Shown here piece after piece: positions 44,561 to 53,724 of a stretch of 64,000 nt of DNA. The notes under the pieces were generated by a model that saw only the letters and a program-made list of their open reading frames with translations, had not been told where the DNA came from and made no database searches. This stretch comes from Shewanella violacea DSS12. GTDB taxonomy: Bacteria > Pseudomonadota > Gammaproteobacteria > Enterobacterales > Shewanellaceae. The stretch spans positions 3,020,824-3,084,823 of the forward strand of contig NC_014012.1 of NCBI RefSeq assembly GCF_000091325.1, written 5' to 3'. Position 1 is the first letter of the stretch. Every line of letters begins with the position of its first letter. The position numbers and the translations under genes were made by a program.

Positions 44561-44914
44561 TTATACTAATGAATTATTACCAGAACTGTCATGGATGCTT
44601 TTCACGAGCACCTTGCCGGCTTCGCACTTGATCTGGTAGACCTCGACACTTAAGGACTCATCTTCGATACAAGAGCCATCTCGCAAACTGTAATGTTGTT
44701 TATACAGAGGCGATGCGACAAAAATATCCCCTTCGAGATCACAGATAAGCCCACGGGACAGTAGACTCACGCCGGTGGCTGGGTCGGTATTATCCAGAGC
44801 AAATAACCCTAGCTCACCTAAGTTAAAAATGGCGATGGCCCTGTCTTCAAACCAAGCCGCAACGCCGCCAAATTCAGGCAAGGCTTTTTCTTCACAAATA
44901 TTGACCCAATTCAT
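44561..44914 (-). CDS. nirD: NirD, nitrite reductase small subunit
   Basis: 117 residues with the Rieske-like NirD fold: MNWVNICEEKALPEFGGVAA, IAIFNLGELGLFALDNTDPA, GLICDLEGDIFVASPLYKQH. The cluster-binding Cys-His pairs of true Rieske proteins are absent, as in other NirD. It supports NirB in NADH-dependent reduction of nitrite to ammonium. AAGGAG lies 8 nt upstream. 27 bp after nirB. Confidence 0.93.
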   Translation of the reverse strand: MNWVNICEEKALPEFGGVAAWFEDRAIAIFNLGELGLFALDNTDPATGVSLLSRGLICDLEGDIFVASPLYKQHYSLRDGSCIEDESLSVEVYQIKCEAGKVLVKSIHDSSGNNSLV

Positions 44915-44941
44915 ACTTCTTACTCCTTTAAGCCAATGGCC

Positions 44942-47566
44942 TTACTTAGATAATTCAACTAGCTCGACGTTTGGGGATGCATCACTGGGCAGATTAGTCA
45001 CGGCAATCGTGCCTACTGAGCCCGCAGGGAAACGTTGTCCTCGGCTATAGCGATACTGATCTACATTCACTTGGGGCATTTTTTCAGGGTTAACGAATTC
45101 ACTAAATCGAGATAAAAACTCAGGATTTTCCAGGCTGGTTCGCCACTCACACTGATAAGTCGAGACGACTTTCTCCATCTGAGTTTCCAGCTCTGCGGCA
45201 ACTCCCAGACAATCATCTATGACCACAGATTTAAGATAATCCAAACCTCCCTCTAAAGACTCAAGCCACACGGAAGTGCGTTGCAAGCGTGCGGCAGTCT
45301 TGGCGTAGAAGATCAAAATACGGTCGATATAGGTCACCAAATCTGCTGTCGATAAGTCGGTTGCAAAAAGATCCCCATGACGAGGACGCATGCCTCCGTT
45401 GCCACCCACGAACAGGTTCCAGCCCTTGTCGCTGGCTATCACACCGATATCTTTACTCTGGGCCTCGGCACATTCTCGGGTACAGCCCGATACCGCAAAT
45501 TTGATCTTATGTGGCGCACGTAGTCCCTTGTAGCGATTCTCTAGGTCTATGGCTAAACTGATTGAATCTTGGACACCATAGCGGCACCAAGTGCTGCCGA
45601 CACAGGACTTAACCGTTCTTAAAGACTTGCCATAGGCATGGCCCGTCTCGAATCCCTGTTCAATCAATTCTTGCCATATCATGGGCAATTCAGAGAGCTG
45701 AGCCCCGAAGAGATCGATGCGTTGTCCACCGGTGATCTTGGTGTAGAGATCGTGGCGCTTAGCAATCTCGCCCAGGGCGATTAACTTGTCTGGGGTAATT
45801 TCGCCGCCGGCGATACGAGGCACCACAGAGTAAGAACCATCTTTCTGAAGATTGCCCAGATAGGCATCATTGGTGTCTTGCAGGTTGGCATGTTGAACCT
45901 TGAGTACATATTCGTTATCTAAGGTGGCAAATATCGAGGCGGCAACAGGTTTACAGATATCACAACCTAGAGCCACAGCGGCAGCTTCCCCCTTACCATG
46001 AGCCTTAATTAGGGTGGTAAAATCACCTATCTCCTCAACCTGACAAAGATGAAACAGCTCCTGTCTGTCGTATTCAAAATGACAACAGATCCCCTTCTCA
46101 GTCTCTAAGCCTTGCTCTTCCATGGTCTGAGTGATCACACTCTGAACCAAGGCGCTACAACCACCACAACCTGACGCTGCTTTAGTGCAGGCCTTCACTT
46201 CCGCCAGACTATGGGATCCAGCCTGAACGCTCGCGACTAGGTCTGCCTTAGTCACCTGATGACAGGAACAGATAATCGCGTTATCTTTCATCACGATACT
46301 GGCGCCTTCTTCGCGCTGTAGCAAGTCGACAGCGGGCCCTTCCAGCTCATCACCGGACAAGTATTGATTCAGCAGCAGATTGTAATCGCTGGCATCCCCC
46401 ACCAAAACAGCGCCTTTGAGATAACGGCCTGATTCATCTAACCAGAGCTTCTTATAGGTACCGGCTTGATTATCGGTAAGCTCGACAAATTGTGCCTTAT
46501 CAAACCCACGGCTCTCACCGATTGAAGCAACGTCCACCCCAAGCAACTTAAGCTTAGTGCTCATATCGGCGCCTTCGAACTTCACTAAGCTCGAAGATGT
46601 GTCAGCCTTGTTAGCACCAGCGTTAATATGAGATACCGCCGCCCTCGCCATCTGATAACCCGGCGCCACCAGCCCGAATATTCTCTGCTGCCAGAGGGCA
46701 CACTCGCCTATGGCGTAAACATCATCGGCTGATGTTAAACAGAAATCATTTATGACTATGCCGCCACGCTCGCCCACTTCTATACCGCTTTGCCTGGCTA
46801 GACTGTCCTGGGGACGAATACCGGCAGAGAAGACAATCATGTCAGTTTCAAGATAGGTATCATCATTGAAATTCATCCGATGCAGCGCCGACTCACCGGC
46901 GACAATAGCCGTGGTCGCCTTGCTGGTATGCACAGATACACCCAAGTGCTCAATCTTGTGACGCAAAAGGTCACCCGCCTTATCATTGAGCTGTACTGGC
47001 ATCAACTGAGATGCAAACTCAACAACATGAGTCTCTAAGCCTAAGGTCAATAAGGCATTGGCGGCTTCTAATCCCAGTAAGCCACCCCCTATCACCACTC
47101 CGGATGTGGATTTCTCGGCGGCTTGCTGTATCTGCTCTAGATCTTCTATGGTGCGATACACCATGCACTGGGGCCTGTCTTTACCCTCGATAGGTGGCAC
47201 AAAAGGGTAAGAACCCGTAGCTAACACGAGTTTGTCATAAAACCAAAAATCGCCATCTTGGGTATGCAGGCATTTATTCTCGGTATCGAGCCCGGTCACC
47301 TCTTTACCCAAGTGTAAGGTCACTCCCTGTTTGGCGTAGATATCGACATTTGCCAGCATTAAACTAGCGGCACTGCCTGTCTCGAAATATTTAGACAGCT
47401 GCACCCTGTCATAGGCAGCGACTTGTTCACTGCCAAATACCACTATTTGAAAGTGTTCATTGAGTCCTTGATCGCAAAGCTGCTCTATAAAATGATGGCC
47501 AACCATGCCGTTACCCACGACGAGTAACCTAGGCTTACGCTCCAAATCTGTTTTTGCACAACCCAT
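44942..47566 (-). CDS. nirB: NirB, NADH-nitrite reductase large subunit
   Basis: 874 residues. In order: NADH/FAD domain (LLVVGNGMVGHHFIEQLCDQ, VVIGGGLLGLEAANALLTLG), a BFD-like [2Fe-2S] region with the four cysteines of CSCHQVTKAD and KAASGCGGC, a short second cysteine motif (GCDICKP), and the siroheme/4Fe-4S domain (VKSCVGSTWCRYGVQDS, FAVSGCTRECAEAQSKDIGV). This is the complete assimilatory cytoplasmic enzyme. Siroheme is made by the cobA product encoded nearby. Its leader has a sigma-54-like promoter and an intrinsic terminator, so it may be controlled by nitrogen status and antitermination. Confidence 0.95.
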   Translation of the reverse strand: MGCAKTDLERKPRLLVVGNGMVGHHFIEQLCDQGLNEHFQIVVFGSEQVAAYDRVQLSKYFETGSAASLMLANVDIYAKQGVTLHLGKEVTGLDTENKCLHTQDGDFWFYDKLVLATGSYPFVPPIEGKDRPQCMVYRTIEDLEQIQQAAEKSTSGVVIGGGLLGLEAANALLTLGLETHVVEFASQLMPVQLNDKAGDLLRHKIEHLGVSVHTSKATTAIVAGESALHRMNFNDDTYLETDMIVFSAGIRPQDSLARQSGIEVGERGGIVINDFCLTSADDVYAIGECALWQQRIFGLVAPGYQMARAAVSHINAGANKADTSSSLVKFEGADMSTKLKLLGVDVASIGESRGFDKAQFVELTDNQAGTYKKLWLDESGRYLKGAVLVGDASDYNLLLNQYLSGDELEGPAVDLLQREEGASIVMKDNAIICSCHQVTKADLVASVQAGSHSLAEVKACTKAASGCGGCSALVQSVITQTMEEQGLETEKGICCHFEYDRQELFHLCQVEEIGDFTTLIKAHGKGEAAAVALGCDICKPVAASIFATLDNEYVLKVQHANLQDTNDAYLGNLQKDGSYSVVPRIAGGEITPDKLIALGEIAKRHDLYTKITGGQRIDLFGAQLSELPMIWQELIEQGFETGHAYGKSLRTVKSCVGSTWCRYGVQDSISLAIDLENRYKGLRAPHKIKFAVSGCTRECAEAQSKDIGVIASDKGWNLFVGGNGGMRPRHGDLFATDLSTADLVTYIDRILIFYAKTAARLQRTSVWLESLEGGLDYLKSVVIDDCLGVAAELETQMEKVVSTYQCEWRTSLENPEFLSRFSEFVNPEKMPQVNVDQYRYSRGQRFPAGSVGTIAVTNLPSDASPNVELVELSK

Positions 47567-47605
47567 AACACACTCCCCATCTCTTTTTTAACCTGCGGAA
47601 CTAAC

Positions 47606-47644
47606 AAAAAGGCGCCATGCTCTCAAATGAGAACATGGCGCCAT
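47606..47644 (-). terminator. Terminator hairpin in the nirB leader (possible attenuator)
   Basis: GGCGCCAT (47611-47618) pairs with ATGGCGCC (47635-47642), with an inner TCTC/GAGA stem; five T follow on the minus strand (47606-47610). It lies 40 bp upstream of nirB and downstream of the predicted promoter, so nirB transcription must pass it. The neighbouring ANTAR-domain protein gives a natural antiterminator. It could alternatively end transcripts of that upstream gene. Confidence 0.7.
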
Positions 47645-47706
47645 TGCCGATTAGATCCGAATTTTTATTTACTTATTGTCTTCTAGCTTACTACTTTATT
47701 ACTTAC

Positions 47707-47723
47707 TGCAGTGATTATGCCAA
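47707..47723 (-). promoter_or_regulatory. Sigma-54-type promoter for nirBD
   Basis: The minus strand reads TTGGCATAATCACTGCA. The GG and GC doublets are separated by exactly 10 nt, as in -24/-12 promoters, and the sequence differs from TTGGCAC-N5-TTGCA at few positions. It fits nitrogen-regulated transcription of nirB. Confidence 0.6.
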
Positions 47724-47794
47724 CAAACTATCAGCGCCAAAGTGTTGATAATTAAAGAATTAAATAACTGGCTAGTAAAAGGGGAAATGAGTGA

Positions 47795-47832
47795 GCGCAC
47801 AACCAAGGCGCTTCTGCACCATTTTGGGCGGA
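47795..47832 (-). promoter_or_regulatory. Possible NtrC-type enhancer region upstream of the nirB promoter
   Basis: TGCACCATTTTGG (47815-47827) matches the left and central part of the NtrC consensus TGCACCAAAATGGTGCA; an imperfect palindrome GCGCACAACCAAGGCGC lies at 47795-47811. The region is 75-125 bp upstream of the predicted sigma-54 promoter, a usual enhancer distance. The second half-sites are weak, so this is tentative. Confidence 0.35.
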
Positions 47833-47887
47833 ATTGAAATGATGAGAGTTGAAAGGTAACTGTAGATAAATGAAAGCTTAGCTTAAT

Positions 47888-48529
47888 TTAGTTTAGGGGT
47901 AATTGTTGAACCAGCTGCTCAACAGAGATCCCGCTGTCCATCGCCTGTTTTTGCAAGAGTTTATGGGCTTGAGATTCACTCAATCCGTTTTGTTGAAGTC
48001 TTGCCTTCACCTTGGCCAGTAATTTTTGTGCCTCCAATGATGATTCTAATTGGAGGATCTTCTCTTGCTGCTCATTGGCCAGGCTGAACCTTAGTTTTGC
48101 CAGTTCTATGACCTGCTCTAGTCTAGCGGGATCAAACTCACCGGGTACGAATGTCACCCTGCCACATTCTAGTAATCTGGTCAGATCCTCAGCCTGCCAA
48201 CACTTGGCATTCACCACCAGCGGAATGGGAGAGAATTGCATCAGGCGTAACAAGACGCCTAGATCCACATTGGATAATTCTGAGCAAAAATACAGCAGCA
48301 GATCACCATCAAGCCTAAGATGTATTCGTTCAATATCTCGTAAAAGACTCAATGAGATCACTTGCCCAGAAATAGCCGCTAAGGTTTTTTCAATGCTTTC
48401 TGCTGGTCCACTCGAGGGAGTCGAGGATAACGAACCCGTATTTGATGATGAGATAAGCTCTTTATTGGAAGCCCTAGTGTCCTTGAACTCCATGGCAGAA
48501 AATGAATTAAAACAGGTATAAATAGTCAT
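47888..48529 (-). CDS. ANTAR-domain regulator (NasT-like)
   Basis: 213 residues from the ATG at 48529, which overlaps the stop of the upstream gene (ATGA) and has GGAGG at ideal spacing; the frame extends to 48583 without that support. A receiver-like region without clear phosphorylation aspartates (VDLGVLLRLMQFSPIPLVVN) is followed by a coiled coil and a C-terminal ANTAR domain (LAKVKARLQQNGLSESQAHK, LLQKQAMDSGISVEQLVQQL). ANTAR proteins bind RNA hairpins and relieve termination, and NasT does this for nitrate assimilation operons. The nirB leader terminator downstream fits this role. Confidence 0.85.
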   Translation of the reverse strand: MTIYTCFNSFSAMEFKDTRASNKELISSSNTGSLSSTPSSGPAESIEKTLAAISGQVISLSLLRDIERIHLRLDGDLLLYFCSELSNVDLGVLLRLMQFSPIPLVVNAKCWQAEDLTRLLECGRVTFVPGEFDPARLEQVIELAKLRFSLANEQQEKILQLESSLEAQKLLAKVKARLQQNGLSESQAHKLLQKQAMDSGISVEQLVQQLPLN

Positions 48530-49719
48530 CTCATCCTCCATGCCTGAATGGCTAACGATTGAGCTTGTGAAACGGATTGACACTTACCTTGCAGTAGGTA
48601 AATTGCCGACAATGTACTGATAACGCTCGCCTCGGCAATTTGTCCTAGCTTAGATGATGCTGATGACGAAAATGCTGAATGACTCTCATGGCGAGTGTCA
48701 CTGGCCTCACCATGGTGCCAAATCTGACTCAATACCAAGCAAGCTTGCTGGGGTGAAAGTGCAAGCTCTGATGACAAGGTATTCATGCCAACAAAACCTT
48801 CGAGCCGAGTAGGAAGATAGATAACTTGGCTGGTATCCCCTGTTGCTATGGTCAACTCGGTGGATATCCTAGGATTAATTTCAGTTTCTCCCTGAACCCC
48901 TTTAAAAATACCGACTCGCCCTTTGAGTGCAAACGCTTGCTCGGCAGGATTTACAGCCGTGCTATCCATACTGTGATCCAACTTATTATCGAAATGATTA
49001 TCAAAATTACGATGCAAGTTGTCATTATAAGGATCATCCGGCAGGCGAGCATCTAAACACGCACAGGCCATTAGCTTAGCGACCTTGCCATGCATCTTAT
49101 CCAAACCTGGGTGAAAATAACTGCGCAGGCTAATAGGGGCATTGGCAGGATTTGTGCAGCGAATGGCAATCTGGAACAGACTTCTTAAACCTAGCTCTTG
49201 ATGTAACTCGCGAAATTGCGCAACCAAGGGCGAGAAACTATCGGCATCGACATAACAAATCCCCACTGCATCTAATGCAGCTTTAGCCTCGTCAGGATTG
49301 CTCGCCTTAGGAATATTAAGTCCCTCAACATGAGCCGCTATATGATTTCTATGACTGAGTGATTTAGGATCTCCATGGAGTAACACCCGCTCACCTTGAC
49401 TGGCTAACACTTTTGCAGCGAGTAATAGCCAGGGCAATAATTCACGTTTTCCGGCATAACAGGGCCAGTCGATGCTCACATCGAGATTAGACCACTGGGC
49501 ACTCATGGTTGATTTAATTCCTAAAGCTGCTCCGGCAACTTCCTCACAGGTTTCTCCCCTCACCCGCATCAACATTAACGCCGCAGCGAGCTGCACCTTA
49601 GTGCCAATGCCGTCAGAGAATCCTCTAATAAGAAAATGCGCCTCACTGAGCGTCAATGAACGGGAACCTTTTGCACCTCGCCCTAATGTTTTTATTAACC
49701 CCTGATAGGCTTTCTTCAT
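48526..49719 (-). CDS. TrpD2/YbiB-like protein (anthranilate phosphoribosyltransferase fold)
   Basis: 397 residues. The N-terminal KAYQGLIKTLGRGAKGSRSL, LSEAHFLIRGFSDGIG and the helical domain plus LLLAAKVLASQGERVLLHGD match the TrpD2/YbiB group, which has the TrpD fold but lacks the full anthranilate and PRPP chemistry and can bind nucleic acid. It overlaps the ANTAR gene by 4 bp and is upstream of it, so both are likely one transcript. Its 5' end is triplicated: the 113-bp unit carries the promoter side, ribosome site and first 12 codons. Role in nitrogen regulation is inferred from the operon only. Confidence 0.8.
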   Translation of the reverse strand: MKKAYQGLIKTLGRGAKGSRSLTLSEAHFLIRGFSDGIGTKVQLAAALMLMRVRGETCEEVAGAALGIKSTMSAQWSNLDVSIDWPCYAGKRELLPWLLLAAKVLASQGERVLLHGDPKSLSHRNHIAAHVEGLNIPKASNPDEAKAALDAVGICYVDADSFSPLVAQFRELHQELGLRSLFQIAIRCTNPANAPISLRSYFHPGLDKMHGKVAKLMACACLDARLPDDPYNDNLHRNFDNHFDNKLDHSMDSTAVNPAEQAFALKGRVGIFKGVQGETEINPRISTELTIATGDTSQVIYLPTRLEGFVGMNTLSSELALSPQQACLVLSQIWHHGEASDTRHESHSAFSSSASSKLGQIAEASVISTLSAIYLLQGKCQSVSQAQSLAIQAWRMR

Positions 49720-50020
49720 TGAGTCTACAGCCTCTTATTATTTCAATTTAAAACAAAGACATAAATGAATGACAACCTTTATCACCACAATCAAACTAAT
49801 GTTTTTATTAACCCCTGATAGGCTTTCTTCATTGAGTCTACAGCCTCTTATTATTTCAACTTAAAACAAAGACATAAATGAATGATAACCTTTATCACCA
49901 CAATCAAACTAATGTTTTTATTAACCCCTGATAGGCTTTCTTCATTGAGTCTACAGCCTCTTATTATTTTAAGTTAAAACAAACATATAGATAAAGAGAT
50001 TAATGAACATATCCTCTTTA
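49685..50020. repeat. 113-bp tandem repeat at the TrpD2-like gene start
   Basis: Copies begin at 49685, 49798 and 49911, each 113 bp apart; the third fades after about 49980. Each contains the start region and first 12 codons of the gene. The two upstream copies therefore encode 13-residue leader-like ORFs (MKKAYQGLIKTLV) ending at a TGA. The region 49720-50055 contains no other gene. Confidence 0.9.
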
Positions 50021-50055
50021 ACCACAATAAAACGAGTGGTTTCATTGCTGAGAAC

Positions 50056-50967
50056 CTAAGCTGATTCACTCATCTCTTTATCTCTGGAAATCACACCATG
50101 ATTACTGTACTCGACTTGATTGATTAGCTCCCCAAGCTCTTGTCCCACAGAAACCACTTCACCCACTATCATCAGAGTAGGACCCGACACTTGAAGCTGA
50201 CTGGCCACTTCGGCCATGGTGCCTAAGGTCGCAAAACTTAATTTCTGCTCGACTCTGGCCCCACTACTGATAAACACCATAGGCAGTTTGATGCTTGCCC
50301 CAGCGGTTAACAAACCATGTGCGATATGCGCCGCCTGCTCTTTTCCCATATAAAATACTAGGGTCGACTGGGCCGTTAGCAGAGCCTGCCAGCCTACACC
50401 TGTGCGGGATGAATCATCGATAACGGTTCCTGTCACTAAGGTCACAGACCTTGCGACTCCTCTGTGAGTCAGAGGGATCCCAGCACTGGCGGCGCAGCCT
50501 AATGCCGCAGTGACACCAGGGACAAATTGACTGGCAATACCATGCTTAGCCAGATAGATGGCCTCTTCACATCCACGGCCAAATACATTGGGATCGCCGC
50601 CTTTTAATCGCACCACCTTGAGGCCGCGCTTCGCACACGCCACCAGCAAGTGGTTGATATCATCTTGCTTGGCACTAGGCATACCACACCTCTTACCGGC
50701 AAAGTGCATCTCACACTCGTTCGATGCAAGCTCAAGAATATCTGCACTGACCAAACTGTCATAGATCAAAGCATCCGCAGAGGAGATAAGCCGGGCGGCT
50801 TTAAGCGTCAGTAGCTCAACATCACCGCAACCCGCACCAACGATAGCCACCCTAACTGAGCCAGTATTCCCCTTTAGATCTGGCATTGAGCTCGACCTAG
50901 AGTCAGAGTTAGCGTTAATACTTGAGTGTATGACGTCTTTCAATTCAACAATATCGGCACTCTTCAT
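50056..50967 (-). CDS. cobA: Uroporphyrinogen-III C-methyltransferase (SUMT)
   Basis: 303 residues. VAIVGAGCGDVELLTLKAAR, ADALIYDSLVS, GKRCGMPSAKQDDINHLLVA, VRLKGGDPNVFGRGCEEA and SAGIPLTHRGVARSVTLVTG are the SUMT blocks. The enzyme uses S-adenosylmethionine to make precorrin-2 and so siroheme, the cofactor of the NirB encoded next door. It has an extra N-terminal tail (about 35 residues) but no CysG dehydrogenase domain; another enzyme must finish siroheme. GGGAG lies upstream of the ATG. Confidence 0.93.
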   Translation of the reverse strand: MKSADIVELKDVIHSSINANSDSRSSSMPDLKGNTGSVRVAIVGAGCGDVELLTLKAARLISSADALIYDSLVSADILELASNECEMHFAGKRCGMPSAKQDDINHLLVACAKRGLKVVRLKGGDPNVFGRGCEEAIYLAKHGIASQFVPGVTAALGCAASAGIPLTHRGVARSVTLVTGTVIDDSSRTGVGWQALLTAQSTLVFYMGKEQAAHIAHGLLTAGASIKLPMVFISSGARVEQKLSFATLGTMAEVASQLQVSGPTLMIVGEVVSVGQELGELINQVEYSNHGVISRDKEMSESA

Positions 50968-51246
50968 CTCTTCGCTCCCACTTTTTTATTAGCTTTCCTT
51001 ATCGATAGTTAAATTGATTGCAACCCACACGCCAAGAATTAACATACTGATATTTAACAACTATTAAACCAACCTCACTTAAACCCAGTGGATATGAACT
51101 GCGAACGTGCAAACATTTGCACCAAAATAGGACAATTGAGACAGGAGGGAAATTCTAGAGAGATATCAGAAGTATCAGAGCACATTTAGCTGATAACATT
51201 TAGCTCAGGAGCGGGGAATGTGCAATTGATGCATGGAACATCAAGG

Positions 51247-51407
51247 ACCCATGGATTTCTTTATACGTGAGTGCATAACTCTTTATTATAAGAAGTCCAG
51301 ACATAGAGCAGGCTTTAATCCATCCATGGAAGCCTGCATAAGTGTTCCCGACACAACGAAAACTTTTAACCATCCCTGGAAAATTTTCATAAGTGTTCCC
51401 GACACAA
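51247..51407. repeat. Intergenic repeats with CATAAGTGTTCCCGACACAA
   Basis: CATCC(A/C)TGGA followed by CATAAGTGTTCCCGACACAA occurs at 51321-51356 and again at 51371-51407, about 50 bp apart. A degenerate CCATGGATTT...ATACGTGAGTG copy lies near 51248. A 62-residue ORF (51233-51421) runs through them but has no support. The gap 50968-51457 otherwise holds only a terminator. Confidence 0.7.
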
Positions 51408-51432
51408 AAACGGGAGCCTAGGCTCCCGTTTG
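51406..51432 (-). terminator. Intrinsic terminator of htpX
   Basis: CGGGAGCC (51411-51418) pairs with GGCTCCCG (51421-51428) and is followed on the minus strand by five T (51406-51410). Confidence 0.88.
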
Positions 51433-51457
51433 GTTCGTAATGATTACTAACTAGTGA

Positions 51458-52318
51458 CTAGCTAGCACGTAGAGCCGCGATACGCTTCTCTAATGGAGGA
51501 TGACTCATCATCAGCTCAGACATAGACTTCTTGCCATTGATACCCAGTGCTGACATCTGTGCCGGCATGGCGCCAGTTGCTGGGCCATTACGTAAACGCT
51601 CCAGTGCAGCAATCATCTTATCTTTGCCTGCCAGCTTAGCGGCGCCTTCATCGGCCTTAAATTCACGGATACGTGAGAAGTAGGCGACTATCATAGAGGC
51701 AAGAATACCAAACAGCATATCCAGGACAAAAACCACGCCCATATAGGCGAACATGCCCAGACCTTCACCCTCTTCATCATTACTGGAAATGAAGTTATTG
51801 ATGATGCCAGCCACCACACGTGCAGCGAAGATAACGAAGGTATTCACCACACCTTGAATCAAGGTCAGAGTCACCATGTCGCCGTTTGCCACATGGCTTA
51901 CTTCATGGGCCAGTACACCCTCTATCTCATCCTTGTTCATGCCATAGAGGAGGCCACTACTGACGGCAACAAGCGCATTGTCTTTGCTTGGGCCGGTAGC
52001 GAAAGCATTGAATTCTGGTGATTGATAGATAGCGACTTCGGGCATCTTAATACCCGCTTTATCCGCCTGACGAGCGACAGTCTCGACTAACCACCTCTCA
52101 GTGTCGTCTCTTGGGGTCGTGATAACTTCACAACCCATAGTCTTTTTAGCCATCCATTTAGAGATAGCCAAACTGATGAAGGCGCCGCCGAAGCCGAAGA
52201 TCGCGGCAAACACCAGTAAGCCCCCCATGGTCGAAGTGTTAACACCCAATAGTGACATCACTATTGAGGCCACCAGTAAAATTGCCATATTAGTCGCAAT
52301 CAATAAAAAAATACGCAT
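51458..52318 (-). CDS. htpX: HtpX, membrane zinc metalloprotease
   Basis: 286 residues from the ATG at 52318, with AGGAG 8 nt upstream; the frame extends to 52372 but the family starts at [10 protein letters not shown]. Two N-terminal membrane helices, then [15 protein letters not shown], the zinc motif HEVSH in [15 protein letters not shown], further helices and a [12 protein letters not shown] motif with the third ligand. HtpX degrades damaged membrane proteins. It is monocistronic and its terminator follows. Confidence 0.95.
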   Translation of the reverse strand: MRIFLLIATNMAILLVASIVMSLLGVNTSTMGGLLVFAAIFGFGGAFISLAISKWMAKKTMGCEVITTPRDDTERWLVETVARQADKAGIKMPEVAIYQSPEFNAFATGPSKDNALVAVSSGLLYGMNKDEIEGVLAHEVSHVANGDMVTLTLIQGVVNTFVIFAARVVAGIINNFISSNDEEGEGLGMFAYMGVVFVLDMLFGILASMIVAYFSRIREFKADEGAAKLAGKDKMIAALERLRNGPATGAMPAQMSALGINGKKSMSELMMSHPPLEKRIAALRAS

Positions 52319-52683
52319 TGAATAATCTCCTGTAGGGTACCCGAGTACCTGATTTTGCGTTCCTAAAGACATAATATGTCCAAATGAATAGAATTCAAGG
52401 GGACAAAAGTAATAAAATGTATGACTGAGTGAATAAAAAACAATTCTGGCTCAAAAATACTCCGCAAAAATTAAGCAATGCAGTCTAGAAGCCTTACATT
52501 AAGCCAATATTAAAATCTGAGTCTTAGTCCCAGTAGCAGTGCTGCAACCCCATTAATATTTATTAACATAGTTTATAAGTTCGACAAAAGAGAAGATAAC
52601 AACATCATCTCCTATACTAAACGGAACCCCTCGAGTTAATATTCGTTTCAAGTTTCGGATTTGTTGGTAAGGAGTTGTCATCA
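52319..52683. other. Intergenic region between htpX and the TctC-like gene
   Basis: About 365 bp between divergent genes. I see no ORF, RNA or repeat. It should contain both promoters. Confidence 0.4.
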
Positions 52684-53724
52684 ATGGTCATATGTTTCAG
52701 CCAAGTTTCATTTTCCAACCCTAGATGGAATGCCTCAATAATCTCCCGACTCCTGTCACTGTGTATCCTAATTTTATCACTGCTTTCTCTGTTGCAATCG
52801 AATATCGTCCTAGCTGAAACTCAGGCCCAACCAGTCGAATTTATTCATTTTCTTATTCCAGGCGGTGAAGGCGGAGGCTGGGATACAACAGCAAGAGAAG
52901 CTGGCAAGGCTCTGCTAGCCTCCAGACTGGTACATAGAGTCTATTTCGACAATTTCATCGGTGCCGGTGGCGGCCGAGCTCTGATGGCCTTGGTCAATCA
53001 TCCTGAGAAGCATCTAAATACCTGGATGATCCAATCCACTCCCCTGATATTGCGCCACCTGACCGGCACGATTCCATATAGCTTTCGGGATATCATTCCT
53101 ATCGGTACCTTGATAGCCGAATATCAGGCAATCGTGGTGCCAATGAACTCCAGATTTCACACCATACATGACCTCATCAGTGCCATAGCCGACTCCCCGG
53201 TGCGCAATCCAATTTTAGGTGGTTCATCACTTGGTAGCCTAGATCACATCACCTTAGCGTTAATTGCTCAGGCAGGTGATTTACCTATCAGCAAGCTACG
53301 TTATGTGCCAACGGATGGTGGTGGTGATGCTATAAAAAAATTGAATCAGGGACTCGGTGTAGCTTTGGTGAGTGGCATAGGTGAAGTCACTCAAGCCTAC
53401 CGCAACCAAGAGATCCGCATATTGGGGGTCACCAGCAAGAAGAGGCTAGTGACTCTGCCAAAGGTGAAAACCTTGTCAGAGCAAGGACTGAATGTGCAAT
53501 TTGCTAACTGGAGAGGCTTCTTTGTCTCCTCTCAACTGTCAGCTGAAAAAGTTCAAAGCTACAAACAGCTATTATCAGAACTCAATCTCAGCCAGGAGTG
53601 GGCCACAGCTAGAAAGACCCATCAATGGCAACAGCTTTTTCTACAGGATGACGACCTCATCGATTTCCTCAACCAGCAAGAACTTATGATGAAGAAGGCA
53701 CTTTCAGACTTAGAGATAGAATAA
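52684..53724 (+). CDS. TctC/Bug-type periplasmic binding protein, orphan
   Basis: 346 residues from the ATG at 52684 (GGAG 9 nt upstream; a TTG at 52675 is in frame). A signal segment (LLSLCILILSLLSLLQSNIVLA) is followed by the Bug-type fold: FLIPGGEGGGWDTTAREAGK, NFIGAGGGRALMALVNHP, LGGSSLGSLDHITLALIAQA, ILGVTSKKRLVTLPKVKTL. These bind carboxylates for tripartite tricarboxylate transporters. No TctA or TctB genes lie nearby, so it may be a sensor or may serve a transporter elsewhere. Its stop codon falls in the first unit of a 10-bp repeat. Confidence 0.87.
   Translation: MVICFSQVSFSNPRWNASIISRLLSLCILILSLLSLLQSNIVLAETQAQPVEFIHFLIPGGEGGGWDTTAREAGKALLASRLVHRVYFDNFIGAGGGRALMALVNHPEKHLNTWMIQSTPLILRHLTGTIPYSFRDIIPIGTLIAEYQAIVVPMNSRFHTIHDLISAIADSPVRNPILGGSSLGSLDHITLALIAQAGDLPISKLRYVPTDGGGDAIKKLNQGLGVALVSGIGEVTQAYRNQEIRILGVTSKKRLVTLPKVKTLSEQGLNVQFANWRGFFVSSQLSAEKVQSYKQLLSELNLSQEWATARKTHQWQQLFLQDDDLIDFLNQQELMMKKALSDLEIE

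Noticed and set aside
48012..48521. A 169-codon plus-strand ORF opposite the ANTAR gene
   Set aside because: Serine-rich antisense shadow; the minus-strand protein has the real domain.
49798..49980. 13-codon leader ORFs upstream of the TrpD2-like gene
   Set aside because: They are by-products of the 113-bp repeat with no sign of attenuation hairpins; not called as genes.
50056..50967. cobA-type gene as evidence for cobalamin synthesis
   Set aside because: Its place next to nirBD fits siroheme supply; no other cobalamin genes are in the window.
51233..51421. A 62-codon ORF between cobA and htpX
   Set aside because: It runs through the intergenic repeats and half of the htpX terminator, lacks a ribosome site and has no recognisable domain.
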